64,000 nt of DNA from Hyperoodon ampullatus (GCA_949752795.1 OX457057.1:159193980-159257979), one strand, 5' to 3'; shown: positions 1 through 10,612, numbered from the stretch's first letter. The notes: generated by a model from the sequence alone, not told the origin. Made by a program: numbers and translations.

Positions 1-514
1 ATGTTGCTTTCTACCATGCTTCTTTGTTTTAAGAACTGACCAGAAGAAAAACACCTCAAGAGAACTAATATTCTGTTCCAAAAAATTAGAATAAATTGTC
101 AGGAACTTTGCACTTAAGATCTTATTTGTGGCAAAGGTAAGCCTAGGGCTTTTCTAAGAATCAAAAGTTTGGGTAAATTTTGGAGACATTCTGACTGCTG
201 ACTCCTTTCCAGGCGGTACTGGGAGTAGATCATCGGAGAGCTGAGTATCAGCCATCATCCTGATGCACCTTCAGAGGGAGATTCCACCACCACCCAGATG
301 CCTGACTCAGTGTCTCACAACCTTTCTGTAGCTTAGAGTTCTTCCCAATGTCTTACATAGAATATCTCCTGCTTCAGCAAAGACTGTGCTCCCCCCAGAG
401 TGAGAGAGCCCTGCCATGAGACAGATGTTTGAACTACATAGCAACTCTGCCAGCTGCTTCACTGGCCTGGTTCACAAGTTATTATATTATGGGATGTTGG
501 GTCTAGGCCACACC
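1..514. other. No recognisable feature
   Basis: No repeat family, convincing exon or regulatory motif was recognised. Base composition is ordinary and open frames are short. Confidence 0.5.
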
Positions 515-645
515 TCTTAATTCACATGAGAAAACCAAGGCCCAGAGAGATCTGTTACGGCTACGATACTACAGCTAGTAAGGGGCAAGACCTGGGTTTC
601 AACTCAAGTTTTCTGAGTCACAAACTTAGGATTATTTTGTTCCCT
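515..645 (-). repeat. MIR SINE, diverged
   Basis: Read on the plus strand, it shows the reverse complement of the MIR core: a GAGAAAACCAAGGCCCAGAGAG block, then an ACAGCTAGTAAG block and a GGGTTTCAACTC block that corresponds to the tRNA B-box side. MIRs are ancient tRNA-derived SINEs shared by all mammals. The edges are approximate. Confidence 0.7.
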
Positions 646-957
646 TTCACCGAGGGTCTCTTTTTACTTGGTCTGTGTCCAAAGGTGACCTGGAATCCTT
701 TGGCCATCCAAGGGCCACTTTCAGACATCTTAGCCCAGGAGTCAGGAGACCCAAGTCCCAATCTTGGTCCTCTTCAGAATTGCTCCTCTGGAGAAAGCAG
801 TGACAAAAAAGCTTTTGTTTATGTGCTTTTGAGGGATATCAAGTGTTATGGGTGATGCAGGGATATCCTTTGGAAACTAGAGTCTTTGCATGGGACGATT
901 CAATTATATATATAATTTTTTTTAATGGAGAGAGGACTTATAAATTTCATCCAATTT

Positions 958-1164
958 TTTTTTTTTTTTTTGGTGGTATGCGGGCCTCTCACTGTTGTGG
1001 CCTCTCCCGTTGTGGAGCACAGGCTCCAGTCGCACAGGCTCAGCGGCCATGGCTCACGGGCCCAGCTGCTCTGTGACATGTGGGATCCTCCCGGACCGGG
1101 GCACGAACCTGTGTCCCCTGCATCGGCAGGCGGACTCTCAACCACTGCACCACCAGGGAAGCCC
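958..1164 (-). mobile_element. CHR-2 SINE, common-deletion (CD) form
   Basis: This is a nearly complete cetacean CHR-2 element in antisense. A T-tract (the A-tail complement) at the left is followed by GCGGGCCTCTCACTGTTGTGG, the GCACGAACC reverse complement of the B-box, and CACCAGGGAAGCCC at the right, which is the tRNA-like 5' end. A direct repeat, AATTTCATCCAATTTT, flanks it at about 943-957 and 1165-1180 and is the target-site duplication. Four overlapping open frames of 72-90 codons in this stretch are translated SINE, not genes. Confidence 0.95.
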
Positions 1165-1221
1165 AATTTCATCCAATTTTAAAAAAGGAGTCCAGGACCT
1201 TAAAAAAGGCTAAGTAATGCA

Positions 1222-1400
1222 TTCATTAATCTTTCATTCAGCAAATAATTTTCAAGTGCCTACTGTGTGTGAGGTACGCTACTAGGCCCAGAGAATATAA
1301 TAGAAATATAATAGATGTGACCCCTACTCTCATAGCACTTACATTCTAGTGAGGGAGGCAAATGATAAATAATAAGCAAATAATAACATGAAATAACACC
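1222..1400 (-). repeat. L2 LINE 3' end
   Basis: The plus strand shows the reverse complement of the L2 3' terminus. In order it has TTCATTCAGCAAATAATTTT, CAAGTGCCTACTGTGTG, GCCCAGAGAATA, a TAGCACTTACATTCTAGTG block, and a run of AAATAATAA. This order is diagnostic of ancient LINE2. Confidence 0.75.
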
Positions 1401-1922
1401 TGAACAGGTTCAGAACTACTGGTCTAGCTAGACTTTGTCTTTCTCTCTGGACTCAAATATAGAGGTTTCCTCAACTGAGAAAGCCAAACCCCACTGGAAG
1501 CAGACTCAGTTTGACTTCTCAGTTGTAGTTTGAAGGTATGTAGTTAAGTCCCTAAGTCTCCTGACTCCTCTCCACATTAACAGGGTTGCTTTGTGCAGCC
1601 AGGCTGATTAGATTAACCCTTCATTCCTCCCTGCCTCCCAGGCAGGCAGGATAATTCCAGGTCTCTAGAAATGAAAGACAGGTCTGTTTGGCCAGGATCA
1701 GCCACGTACTTTCCCCTTGCAGAATCTCCCTGCTGATTACAACTGCTGCTTGTGCAAGACTAAATGATCTGAAAGACCCAGAAAGGCAAACCACCAAGAA
1801 GCTTTGGTGAATTTTTAAACTTTGTGGATTCTCATAATGAGGATATTGTTCACAATTTTATCTCAGATCAGGTTTTTGTGCACCGCTGAGTGGATTTTCA
1901 CGTGTGCACCTCTATTGTTTAA
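1401..1922. other. No recognisable feature
   Basis: Nothing was identified beyond a short imperfect palindrome, TGCCTCCCAGGCAGGCA, near 1633-1650. Confidence 0.5.
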
Positions 1923-1938
1923 AAATGCAAGTGAGTTG

Positions 1939-2063
1939 GACTTCCCTGGTGGTCCAGTGGTTAAGACTCTGCCCTTCCACTGCAGGGGGGCACAGGTTTG
2001 ATCCCTGGCTGGGGAAGTTCCTCATGCTATGTGGTGCAGCCAAAAAGAAAAACAAAAAAAAAA
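1939..2063 (+). mobile_element. Short CHR-1-like tRNA SINE
   Basis: It begins GACTTCCCTGGTGGTCCAGTGG (A-box side), has GGTTTGATCCC as the B-box, then GTGGTGCAGCC and an A-rich tail with C interruptions. Flanking direct repeats, AAATGCAAGTGAGTT at 1923-1937 and a two-mismatch copy at 2063-2077, mark the insertion. It lacks the long CAACTACTGAG body of the larger CHR elements. Confidence 0.92.
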
Positions 2064-2077
2064 ATACAAATGAGTTA

Positions 2078-2875
2078 ACCCCCCTGCCCCCATTTCCAAT
2101 CTTGAACAAACTCATAGAATTGTTGTTATTTTTGAATTGGTGTTTTCCTAAATTCAGCTTTGGGGGTGGGCAGTAGAAAGGAGGGACCTGCTGAAAGTGT
2201 TACAACTCAATGGCAAAGCGCAATCCGACTCTAGAACACCTGATTTCTGGGTCCCTGTTCTCCAGGCACTAGATTAGATCCAAGGGCCTGGCTCAGATTA
2301 CACATGCATGTGCACACAATATTATCAGAATGCTGTTGGAGGGGGGGTCAGTTGATTAGAATGTTCAGTCCTTACTAATTCTGGGAAAGTGTCACATCGC
2401 CACCTGAAAGGCCAATTCTGATGAAAAGAAAAACAGACTCTGTCAATGAAACTGGAGTGCATGGTCATTACACTTTGAAAACACAAGTATAGGAAATTAA
2501 AAAAAAAAAGAAGCTGGGGAAGGTTATGGATATCATCTGGAGGGTGTATAATGAAAGGTTATTGATGATGTACAATTAAAGTTACCAGGTCAGTACCTAA
2601 AGTCCTATCGGTGGTCCAAAGGGAGTCTGAATTGGTTTGGACTCATTGATGGCTTCTCTGTTCCTTTCTTTGTACCTCCATCCTCTACTCCATGTCTCCC
2701 TCCCATCCGTTCATATCTTGGATCTGGTGGGGAAGTGACATTCCCCTTTCCTGAGAGTCTCTCTGGGGATGGACTTCAGGTCATGGTATTATTAGCCTTA
2801 GAAATGAGTTAGCTTCTGGGGGTCTCCCTTAGACAATATCGCCCTCCTCAATTCCCCAGCAAAAGCATGGGAAAG
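2078..2875. other. No recognisable feature
   Basis: No repeat or exon was recognised. The stretch contains an A-run near 2499 and a G-run near 2341. Confidence 0.5.
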
Positions 2876-2890
2876 AGTCAGAAAAGGAGG

Positions 2891-3462
2891 GACTTCCCTG
2901 GTGGTCCAGTGCTTAAGGATCCGCCTTCCAACGCAGGGGACTTGGGTTCCATCCCAAGATGGAACCCCCATTCCACGGGGCAACTAAGCCCGTGTGCTCT
3001 AGAGCCCACGCACCGCAACTAGAGAGACGCCTGCGTGCCGCAACGAAGATCCTGTGTGCCGCAACTAAGACCCAATGCAGGGCTTCCCTGGTGGCGCAGT
3101 GGTTAAGAGTCCGCCTACCTATGCAGGGGACATGGGTTCGAGCCCTGGCCTGAGAAGATCCCACATGCCGCGGAGCAACTAAGCCTGTGCGCCACAACTA
3201 CTGAGCCTGCTCTCTAGAGCCTGCATGCCACAACTACTGCAGCCCGCACGCCTAGAGCCCGTGCTCTGCAACAAGAGAAGCCACTGCAATGAGAAGCGCG
3301 TGCACCGCAACAAAGAGTAGCCCCCGCTCGCCGCAACCAGAGAAAGCCCACGCACAGCAACGAAGACCCAATGCAGCCAAAAATAAAAATAAATAAAGTA
3401 AATAAATTTATTTTAAAAAAAACTAATGCAGCCAAATAAATAAATAAATATTAAAAAAAAAA
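2891..3462 (+). mobile_element. CHR-type SINE interrupted by a second SINE
   Basis: The outer element runs about 2891-3080 and resumes at about 3425 with AATGCAGCCAAATAAATAAATAAAT. It starts GACTTCCCTGGTGGTCCAGTGC and has a body of CGCAACTAGAGAGACGCC and CCGCAACGAAG type. An AGAGTCAGAAAAGGA direct repeat at about 2875-2889 and 3463-3477 flanks the whole composite. The repeat therefore belongs to the outer element. Confidence 0.93.
3081..3424 (+). mobile_element. Long-form CHR-2 SINE nested in another SINE
   Basis: A full-length element starts GGCTTCCCTGGTGGCGCAGTGG directly after AAGACCCAATGCAG of the host SINE. It carries GGTTCGAGCCC (B-box) and the ancestral body with repeated CACAACTACTG blocks, GAGAAGCCACTGCAATGAGAAG and GACCCAATGCAGCC, then an AAATAAA-rich tail. 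The short AATGCAG repeated on both sides is the best candidate target duplication. It shares its own end sequence with the host, so the exact boundary is uncertain by a few bases. Confidence 0.93.
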
Positions 3463-3664
3463 AGAGTCAGAAAAGGAAATGCGCCTGAACTGGAGAGAAA
3501 GTCAGACTTCCTTCCCAGGAAGCTATTGGCTATTTCTAGAGAGCCAGGCCCAGGATTTATGCCCATTGCTGAGGAAGTGGCATGGCACAGACTGAAATAA
3601 TTAGGCACAGTGTCCTCCCATCTCGTAAGTCCGTGCAGCATTGGTTCCTGGACTGGGGGTGGGT

Positions 3665-3665
<1 letters not shown>

Positions 3666-3702
<37 letters not shown>
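3666..3702. repeat. (TG)n microsatellite
   Basis: About 18 uninterrupted TG units, likely length-polymorphic. Confidence 0.97.
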
Positions 3703-4270
3703 GAGGGGCCGGGGAGAGAGCCTGAAAGATAAACTGAACAGGGACTCTTTTTTCATAGCTATTGTGACCCAGTCAATTCCAGGATTTAAGCTCAGGCCCA
3801 TTATGTCTCCTATTCAGTTCTTCTGGGAAATGCCATCTGTTGGGGGTACTTATTTCTGGGCAGCAAAAATGCTATTAGTTCGATTTTGGTGTAGCTGCTA
3901 TGTGGCACGCCTCCCACTAGCCTCATCCCAGGCGGCAGGGAACAAGGGTAGGGCTCAGGCATTTGCCACCATCCAGTTCACCCTCTTTTTTATATTGTGC
4001 CTATTAACCCAGCTTTCTGTAAACACCCCTCATTTCCTTGACCCACACATACGCAGCCAAACCCACCCTTAGTTTTCAAGCCATGACATGATTTAAATTC
4101 TTCTGTGAATTCCATATCAAGTATACTAAGGCTTAACATTTGCTTGGAGTAAATAAGGAAGTGCTGTTAGGAAATTTGTTCCTTAGGATCTTATTTATGT
4201 CTTAAACAAGACCAGCACCTTTTGTTATTACAGCTGTTCTTCAGTGCAGTGCACATAGGCTTACCTTTCT
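3703..4270. other. Mostly unassigned
   Basis: Nothing was firmly identified. The block near 3762-3830 (TGACCCAGTCAATTCCAGGAT) faintly resembles antisense MIR but is too diverged to call. The 143-codon frame beginning in the TG tract is not supported as a gene. Confidence 0.4.
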
Positions 4271-4276
4271 GACCCT

Positions 4277-4416
4277 TTTTGTTTGTTTGTTTGTTTTCTT
4301 TCTTTTGGCCACAGCGCTCGGCTTGAGGGATCTTAGTTCCCAGACCAGGCATTGAATCCAGGCCCCAGGTAGTGAAAGCACCAAGTCCTAACCACTGGAC
4401 CGCCAGGGAATTCCCT
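4277..4416 (-). mobile_element. Short CHR-1-like SINE
   Basis: An antisense copy with a TTTG-rich tail complement at the left, TTTGGCCACAG, GGGATCTTAGTTCCCAGACC, and CCACTGGACCGCCAGGGAAT at the right. TCTGACCC-type repeats lie at both edges (about 4269-4276 and 4417-4424). It is more diverged than the CD-type copies, so it is probably older. Confidence 0.85.
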
Positions 4417-4620
4417 CTGACCCCTTATTTTGAATGCATTGTTGGCTGACACTCACCCCTAGGAGAAATTTCAACCCTTTTTCTGATCGTTAGGACAAAT
4501 TCACATGCCAGTTGAGGCTGGTTCACCTGCTCAATACTGAGTGATGTGAATGGGGCCGTCTTCTCTGCACTTCACTGGCCACAATGCACAGACACACTCC
4601 ACTCAGGAATGTAGTCCTGG

Positions 4621-4752
4621 GAATTCCCTGGTGGTCCAGTGGTTAGGACTCCGATCTTTCACTGCCTGGGGGCGCCCGGGTTCCATCCCTGCTCGAGGAA
4701 CTAAGATCCTGCAAGCCCTGAGGCACGGCCAGAAAAAAAAAAAAAAAAAAAA
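4621..4752 (+). mobile_element. Short CHR-1-like SINE
   Basis: It starts GAATTCCCTGGTGGTCCAGTGG, with GGTTCCATCCC in the B-box position and a long pure A-tail. A perfect 15-bp target duplication, GGAATGTAGTCCTGG, is present at 4606-4620 and 4753-4767, which indicates a fairly recent insertion. Confidence 0.95.
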
Positions 4753-5034
4753 GGAATGTAGTCCTGGCATGGGAGCTCAGGAATTCCTTAAAGATTTCAG
4801 GAGTGCATGAGCACAAGCCAACAGAGAGGAGAGATGCATATGCTGGCTTGAAATTCTGGAGACAAATTCCTGTTCAAAGCCCAGGAAAGGTAGTTTCCTG
4901 GCTAAAGTCTTAGGGAGATGGGAAATTCTGGGGATGTGGGTTAACAGAGGCCGGGGCTAGGGATGAGAGGGGGAAGGAAGCCATGTGCTCAAGACAAAGT
5001 CATAGGTGACATTCTTGATTTTTCTCTCCTTCTC

Positions 5035-5735
5035 ACCCCTCATAACCAGTCTATTAGCAAGTCTGGCAGTCCCACCTTCAAAGCTTGTCCTGAAGTCACT
5101 TCTGTTTTACCCTCACTGCCATCACCCTAGCCGAGCTTCTGCCATCTCTCACCTAGTCAACCAGATTACCTCCTCCAACTAGTTTTTGTGCATCTCTCTT
5201 GCTAATTTCTAATTAATTCTCCATGCAGATGATAGAGAAATCATTTATAAGTGCAAATTAGATCATATTACTTCCCTGCTTAAATCCCATCTCAGCTAGA
5301 ATTACATCCAGCTCTCCTCCAAGGCCTACAAGCCCCATGTGCTCTGGGGTTTGCTCACCTCTTCAAAGTCCTCTCACTCCACTCTCCCCGCCTGACACTG
5401 CCCTCTAGCCACACCGAAAACATTACCTGCCAAGCATTTGATGCCTCGGGGCCTTTGCTTTGACAGCGCTCTCTGCCTGACATGCTCTGCTCACTTCTTC
5501 ACCTGGCTGGTCCATTTTTACCTTGCAGGTACCCACTGCAATGCTTCCCGTGAGAAGCCCACGATGACTTCATCTAAAGTAGCAATACTCCCCAGCCCTA
5601 CCCCTCAGTGGCTATCTCATCACCATTATTTCACTTCTAGTATTTCTCATAATCTAAAGTCATCTTCTTTATTAATCTCTTTACCTATTTATTTTCTAAC
5701 TTTCCCACTTGTATGATGGCAAGAGAGATTTCTAT
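5035..5735 (+). repeat. L2 LINE, RT C-terminal region and 3' UTR
   Basis: Sense L2 landmarks appear in order: AGTCTGGCAGTCCCACCTTC, CATATTACTTCCCTGCTTAA, AGGCCTACAAGCCCCATG, GGGGCCTTTGCTTTGACAG, and TTTATTAATCTCTTTACC. It is highly diverged and no frame stays open. Confidence 0.75.
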
Positions 5736-5739
5736 CTAG

Positions 5740-6335
5740 ATCTGTGTTGTTTAGTATGGTAACCACTAGACCCACGTGTGGCTACTGGGAACTTGAGATG
5801 TGGCTAGTCTGAACTGAGATGTGCTTAAAGTATAAAACACACGTCAGAATTTGAAGATTTAGTATGAAAATATCATATTGATAAGAAAAAATCATATTGA
5901 TTACATGTTGAAATGATAATATTCTGGAAATACTAGTTTAAATAAATTATATTAAAATTTTTTTTAAACTTTCTTTTCTTTAATATTTATTTATTTGGTT
6001 GCACCGGGTTTAGTTGCAGCAGGTGGGCTCCTCAGTTGCGGCTCAAGGGCCCCTTTTTAGTTGTGGCTCGAGGGCTCCTTAGTTGTGGCATGTGAACTCT
6101 TAGTTGTGGCATGCATGTGGTATCTAGTTCCCTGACCAGGGATCGACCCCGGGTCCCCTGCATTGGGAGCGTGGAGTCTTAACTGCTGCTCCACCAGGGA
6201 AGTCCCTGTTATAAAAATTAACATTGCTATTTTTTATCTTTTTTTTTTTTAACTTTATAATGTGGCTACTAAAACATTTTAATAGTATTCATGACTCACA
6301 TTATACTTCTATTAACCAGGACAAATCTGGATCAC
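5740..6335. mobile_element. hAT-type non-autonomous DNA transposon relic, split by a SINE
   Basis: The left part (5740-5968) has ACGTGTGGCTACTGGGAACT, ATGTGGCTAGTCTGAACTGA and TTGATTACATGTTGAAATGA. The right part (6208-6335) resumes with TAATGTGGCTACTAAAACAT and ends near CTATTAACCAGG. The pattern of 'chronic' GTGGCTA blocks near both ends is that of a common mammalian hAT-Charlie MITE. The subfamily was not assigned. Confidence 0.65.
5980..6204 (-). mobile_element. CHR-family tRNA SINE inside a hAT relic
   Basis: Antisense, with TTTATTTATTTGGTTGCACC at the left, three GTTGTGGC repeats in the body, GACCAGGGATCGACCCCGGG spanning the reverse B-box, and CTCCACCAGGGAAGTCCC at the right. The flanking TTATATTAAAATT and TTATAAAAATTA are a plausible degraded target duplication. 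It splits the older DNA transposon. Confidence 0.88.
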
Positions 6336-6339
6336 CAAA

Positions 6340-7260
6340 ACGCTCCTCAATGTGCATTAAATACTTGTTTACTGAATGGTTATTTGCTTCCACTCTCTCT
6401 TTGAAATTTACCAAAGATAAGTCAAATGTTTTTCATTTCCTCCTTCCATCTGTTCCAAATTAGGAGAAAGACAAAACAAAGCTCAATACCAACAACAACA
6501 CCATCAGCAGAAGAAATCCCCTGAGCCCTTTAGCTCCTAGCAGCAAGCCAAGGAAGGCAAACTGGGATTAGGGAATAAGAGGGTAACCTGGGATGGTGGC
6601 TGGATGGGGTGAGCAGTTTCAGCAGCCAGAGATCTTCCCTTAGGCCTAGGAGGTGACACAAGCAATTTTCCCAGGATCATCTTGACACAAGCAATAAAAC
6701 AAGTTAACAAGGCAGAAGGTCACTGAACCTGGTCTCAGCCAGTCCTGGTGCAGCTCTCCCCTAACATGTAAGCGAAGGGGCTGGCAGAGAAGTCTCCTCA
6801 TTCATCAGCCCACCTCAAAAGCACATCTTCCTGCTTGCATTGTGGGAGTAGTTGCAGAATTTGGAGAGTCAAAGTGGAGTGGGGGAAGGGAAATAACTAT
6901 GGGGATAGGAAAAGCCCTACTGATTTTTTTTCCAGCTTTCCTTTTAAGGGCTTCTGGACATAAAAGGGGATTAAAACTTCAAGTTAGAGAGAAGTAAAAG
7001 CTCATAGTTAACTGATTAGGTGGGTTTATCTGATTAATCCTGGGGAGTCTGGGTCATAATTCAATGCAACAAAATTTACCGAAGTATGGAAATTAAAAAA
7101 AGTTTTGAAGCCAGACGCCCTACCCTGACATGGTAATGGGTGGGAGAGGATGGGAAGGAATGAGACAGAGCTAGGAACTGCCTTGTTCTGGGAACAAAAA
7201 AGCTGAAAGAGCCCCCAGGCCAAGTGGAGTTGGACTAAGACCTTGCCCATAATTTCTTCC
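6340..7260. other. No recognisable feature
   Basis: About 0.9 kb of unique-looking sequence. There is no repeat, exon or CpG cluster I can support. Confidence 0.5.
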
Positions 7261-7261
7261 A

Positions 7262-7345
7262 GTTCCACTCATTAATTCATTCATTCCACAAATATTGAGC
7301 GCCTATAGTGTGTTAGGCCTTTGCTAGCACTATGAGTTGGACTTC
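7262..7345 (-). repeat. L2 3' end fragment
   Basis: The plus strand reads TTCATTCATTCCACAAATATTG, GAGCGCCTATAGTGTG and TTAGGCCTTTGCTAG, the reverse complement of the L2 terminus. Confidence 0.65.
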
Positions 7346-7590
7346 TAGAGTTGTTGACTGTCCTTTGAGAAACCACAAATATTGCCTTAAAATCTTTAAG
7401 TCGGTAAGAAAATGCTTCAACTGAATGAGCAGGCAGGTGGATCTTCCACTTCCTCCTTTTATCCCTTCTCCCTAGTAATCTGCAATCCCAACCACTCCAT
7501 CCCTCTGCTATTTGCTGAAGTTGTTTCCACTGAATTTCCCAATGACCTCCATTTTGCCAAATCCATATCCACTTGCATCTGTGGAGTATT

Positions 7591-7888
7591 TTTTAAAATA
7601 AATTTATTTATTTATATTTATTTTTGGCTGCTTTGGGTCTTCATTGTTGCGCTCGGGCTTTCTCTAGTTGTGGTGAGCAGGGGCTACTCTGTTGCAGAGC
7701 ACGAGCTCTAGGCGCATGGGCTTCAGTAGTTGTGGCACACGGGCTCAGTATCTGTGGCTTGCAGACTCTAGAGTGCAGGCTCAGTAGTTGTGGCGCATGG
7801 GCTTAGTTGCTCCGTGGACCAGGGCTTGAACCCATGTCCCCTGCATTGGTAGGCAAATTCTTAACCACCGTGCCACCCGGGGAAGTCC
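7591..7888 (-). mobile_element. Long-form CHR-2 SINE nested in L2
   Basis: Antisense long form: TTTATTTTTGGCTGCTTTGG at the left, CGGGCTTTCTCTAGTTGTGG, repeated AGTAGTTGTGGC blocks, and TGCCACCCGGGGAAGTCCCC at the right. The target duplication CTGTGGAGTATT lies at 7579-7590 and about 7892-7903. Confidence 0.93.
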
Positions 7889-7991
7889 CCACCTGTGGAG
7901 TATTGACATCTCTTGAAATTCTGTCTTCCTTTGGTTTTTTGTGACACCTCTTTTCATTGGTTCTCCTCCTTCATTTCCAGCTGCTCATCTT

Positions 7992-8208
7992 TTTTTTTTT
8001 TTTTTTTTTTTTTTTGCGGTACACAGGCCTCGCACTGTTGTGGCCTCTCCCATTGTGGAGCACAGGCTCCGGATGCGCAGGCTCAGCGGCCATGGCTCAT
8101 GGGCCCAGCCGCTCCGCGGCATGTGGGATCTTCCCAGACCAGGGCACGAACCCATGTCCCCTGCATCGGCAGGTGGACTCTCAACCACTGCGCCACCAGG
8201 GAAGCCCC
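7992..8208 (-). mobile_element. CHR-2 SINE, CD form, nested in L2
   Basis: An antisense copy with a long T-tract, CCTCGCACTGTTGTGGCC, CGGATGCGCAGGCTCAGCGG and CACCAGGGAAGCCCC. A perfect duplication, CAGCTGCTCATCTTT, flanks it. The long tail complement and intact duplication suggest a young insertion. The 148- and 102-codon frames here are SINE translation. Confidence 0.95.
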
Positions 8209-8554
8209 CAGCTGCTCATCTTTTAATCTCTTTCACCTCCTTTGGCTGACTTTTGAAATGAAAAGGAGTCCTCAGGAGTCCTTGGCTTTCTCCTTTTCTC
8301 ACTATATTCATAGTTCTTGGGCATCAATAACCAAAATAACAGCTTCAGCTACCATATAGACATGGATTGGGCTCTCAAAACTGCATCAGGCCCTTATCGC
8401 TCATCTCACTTGTCACATGTGATAAACTGCCTGCTAGACCTTCACTGGATGAACTTAACCCCTAAGCCAGTTATTCTCCTGTTATCCTTATCTTGGGGAC
8501 TGACATTACCAAAAACCTGTGGCTATTTAGACTTATGCTCCCTGTCATATCATT

Positions 8555-9225
8555 CATTCAATGGATTGATCCCTTCCTTACTAGATCCTAGACACTGGGC
8601 CCTGTGCTAAAGGGTACAGAGATAAATAAGATACAACCCCTACCCACAAGGGACTGGGCATTTGGAGACAGGTAAACAATCAGAGAAGTATACTGTAAGA
8701 CATCATCAGAGGGAAGTAAAAAAATAGAAACATTTAAGATGCAAGACACAGGGACTTCCCTGGTGGTCTGGTGGTTAAGACTCTGAGCTTCCACTGCAGG
8801 GGGCATGGGTTCAATTCCTGGTTGGGGAACTAAGATCCTGCATGCCACCTGGTGCGGCCAAAAAATTAAAAAAAAAAAAAAAAGATGCAAGACACAGAGA
8901 AAGCACAGTAGAGGGACTAACTGGGAGATGGAATATGAGGAAGGGCTTCCTTGAGGAGATGATGCCTGAGATGGGTTTTGAAAGACAAATGGAGATGTAA
9001 TTTGCATGACAAGCATGGAAGTTATGGTATTTTTAGGCATTGAGAATAGTATGTAAAAGGCATGAGTATGTGAAACCAAATAGCATATCTGATAACACAT
9101 GAGCAGTGGGATATTGACGGGAATGTAAAGTACATGGCAAAGGGATATTTGGTAGGAGGTGAACCCGGAGTAGTAGGTAGGGACCAAATCATAAGGGATC
9201 TGTATAATAATAAGAACAATAAAGG
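8555..9225 (-). repeat. L2 3' region, split by a SINE
   Basis: The plus strand shows reverse-L2 order: ATTCATTCAATGGATTG, GGGCCCTGTGCTAAAGGGTAC, AGACAGGTAAACAATCAG, and then after the SINE GGAAGGGCTTCCTTGAGGAG, GATGATGCCTGAGATGGG and AAAAGGCATGAGTATG. The 216-codon minus-strand frame at 8588-9238 is L2 plus SINE sequence, not a gene. Confidence 0.75.
8752..8881 (+). mobile_element. Short CHR-1-like SINE nested in L2
   Basis: It begins GGACTTCCCTGGTGGTCTGG, with GGTTCAATTCC as the B-box and a GTGCGGCC end before the A-tail. A perfect 16-bp duplication, AAGATGCAAGACACAG, is seen at 8736-8751 and 8882-8897. Confidence 0.95.
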
Positions 9226-9284
9226 CTACAATTAACAAAGCAGACTTTACCTACAAGACCACTAGTGCTTAATCGGCTCTATGT

Positions 9285-9420
9285 TATTATTCACACACTA
9301 CAGCGAGGAAGCCAAGAGGCTACATATCTGGTATGGTTTAGCTGAAATTCACACCCAGGATTCTTTGACTCCAAAGCCTAGGCCCTTGATCATACATCTT
9401 GCTGCATGTGCATGATGCCA
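9285..9420 (-). repeat. MIR SINE, diverged
   Basis: Reverse MIR core, with AGCGAGGAAGCCAAGAGGCT, TTCACACCCAGGATTCTTTG and CCAAAGCCTAGGCCCTTGATC. Confidence 0.6.
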
Positions 9421-9639
9421 AAATGTCCTTACCTCATGAAGCTTATAACATAGTGCAGGGTGAAGGATATGGTGGGTTGAGGCAAGGATGGGAGATGGCC
9501 TCTATGCCTGTTTGCAGGGTCAGGAACTAGGATGAAGCTGGCTTAGCCACAGCTGGTGGTGGGCTGGGTCTTGCTTGCTCTAGGAAGTCCACACCTCTGC
9601 GTGGTGTACAGTTCTGAAGAAAGTCAAAATATTCTTACT

Positions 9640-10118
9640 TCTATAATAGTTCTTTCCCTTGGCTTCCCATGCCCTCCTCACCTGCTTCCTTACCACCACT
9701 CTCCCGCCCTCGGCAATCATCTTCAACACCATCCAAATCTGACCTCGTCCATTCCTACTTAAAATCCTCCTCTGGATTCTCATTGACTTTGCTGACACAC
9801 AAACCCTTCCTGGTGAGGGTTCTGCCCACCCCCTTTAGCTCTGTCTTCCACCTGTGACTCAGTCACACTGCATGGTCTGCTATCCCACCCTTCTGTATCT
9901 TCCCAGGTGCTATAATTGTGCCTGGAATGCTTTCCCCTTACCTGACTTCCTAATCCCACACCTAACCTTCAGGACGGTGTACATGTCACCTCCTCCAGGA
10001 AGCCTTGCCTGACTTCCCCTGGCTGGTCTAAAAGCCCCTCTTTGGTGCCCCCAGCATAATATATATATTCTTTACTATCTATGCACTTGTTTCTATTGCC
10101 TTCTAATTGTGTTAGATT
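9640..10118 (+). repeat. L2 3' region
   Basis: Sense L2 is recognised from CATGTCACCTCCTCCAGGAAG, CCTTGCCTGACTTCCCCTGG, AAAGCCCCTCTTTGGTGCCC and TTTCTATTGCCTTC, with weaker L2-like pyrimidine-rich sequence upstream. Confidence 0.75.
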
Positions 10119-10279
10119 CAACTCTTAGTCTGGCTTCTTCCTAACCATTTGACCTTATGCAAGTTATTCAAACTCTTGATTCCTCAATTTACTCATCTAT
10201 AAAAGGGGGTGAAAATGTCATTTCTCATAAATGTGCTCTGAAGATTCAAGATATTTAAAACATTAAAATGTATTACATG

Positions 10280-10612
10280 GGGCTTCCTTGGTGGCACAGT
10301 GGTTAAGAATCTGCCTGCCAATGCAGGGGACACAGGCTCAAGCCCTGGTCTGGGAAGATCCCACATGCCACGGAGCAACTAAGCCTGTGCTCCACAACTA
10401 CTGAGCCTGCGCTCTAGAGCCCATGAGTCACAACTACTGAGCCCATGTGCCTAGAGCCTGTGCTCCACAACAAGAGAAGCCACTGCAATGAGAAGCCCAT
10501 GCACCGCAATGAAGAGTAGCCCCCGCCACAGCAACTAGAGAAAGCCCACGCACAGCAACAGAGACCCAACACAGCCAAAAATATAAATAAATAAATAAAT
10601 AAATAAATAAGT
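10280..10612 (+). mobile_element. Long-form CHR-2 SINE nested in MIR
   Basis: It starts GGGCTTCCTTGGTGGCACAG, has GGCTCAAGCCC as a decayed B-box, CACAACTACTGAGCC blocks and GACCCAACACAGCC, then an (AAAT)n tail. The flanks ATTAAAATGTATTACA and ATTAAAATAAGTGCATTACA give an imperfect target duplication. Confidence 0.93.

Larger units (their letters stand above)
7410..8550 (+). repeat. L2 LINE, internal (RT-derived) region
   Basis: Sense L2 internal sequence is recognisable between two SINEs: CCCAATGACCTCCATTTTGCC, TTGTGACACCTCTTTTCATTGG and TCCTTCATTTCCAGCTGCTC. It continues to the right with CTTTCTCCTTTTCTCAC, CTTCAGCTACCATATAGAC and GTGATAAACTGCCTGCTAG. These match the consensus order of the L2 ORF2 3' portion. 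No intact frame remains. Confidence 0.75.

Noticed and set aside
7913..8359. 148-codon frame
   Set aside because: It runs through a CD-type SINE and flanking L2; its AQAQRPWLMGPAAPRHVG segment recurs at every CD SINE in the window.
8588..9238. 216-codon minus-strand open frame, the longest in the window
   Set aside because: It lies on an antisense L2 and a CHR-1-like SINE. The PGIEPMPPAVEAQSLNH segment is typical SINE translation.
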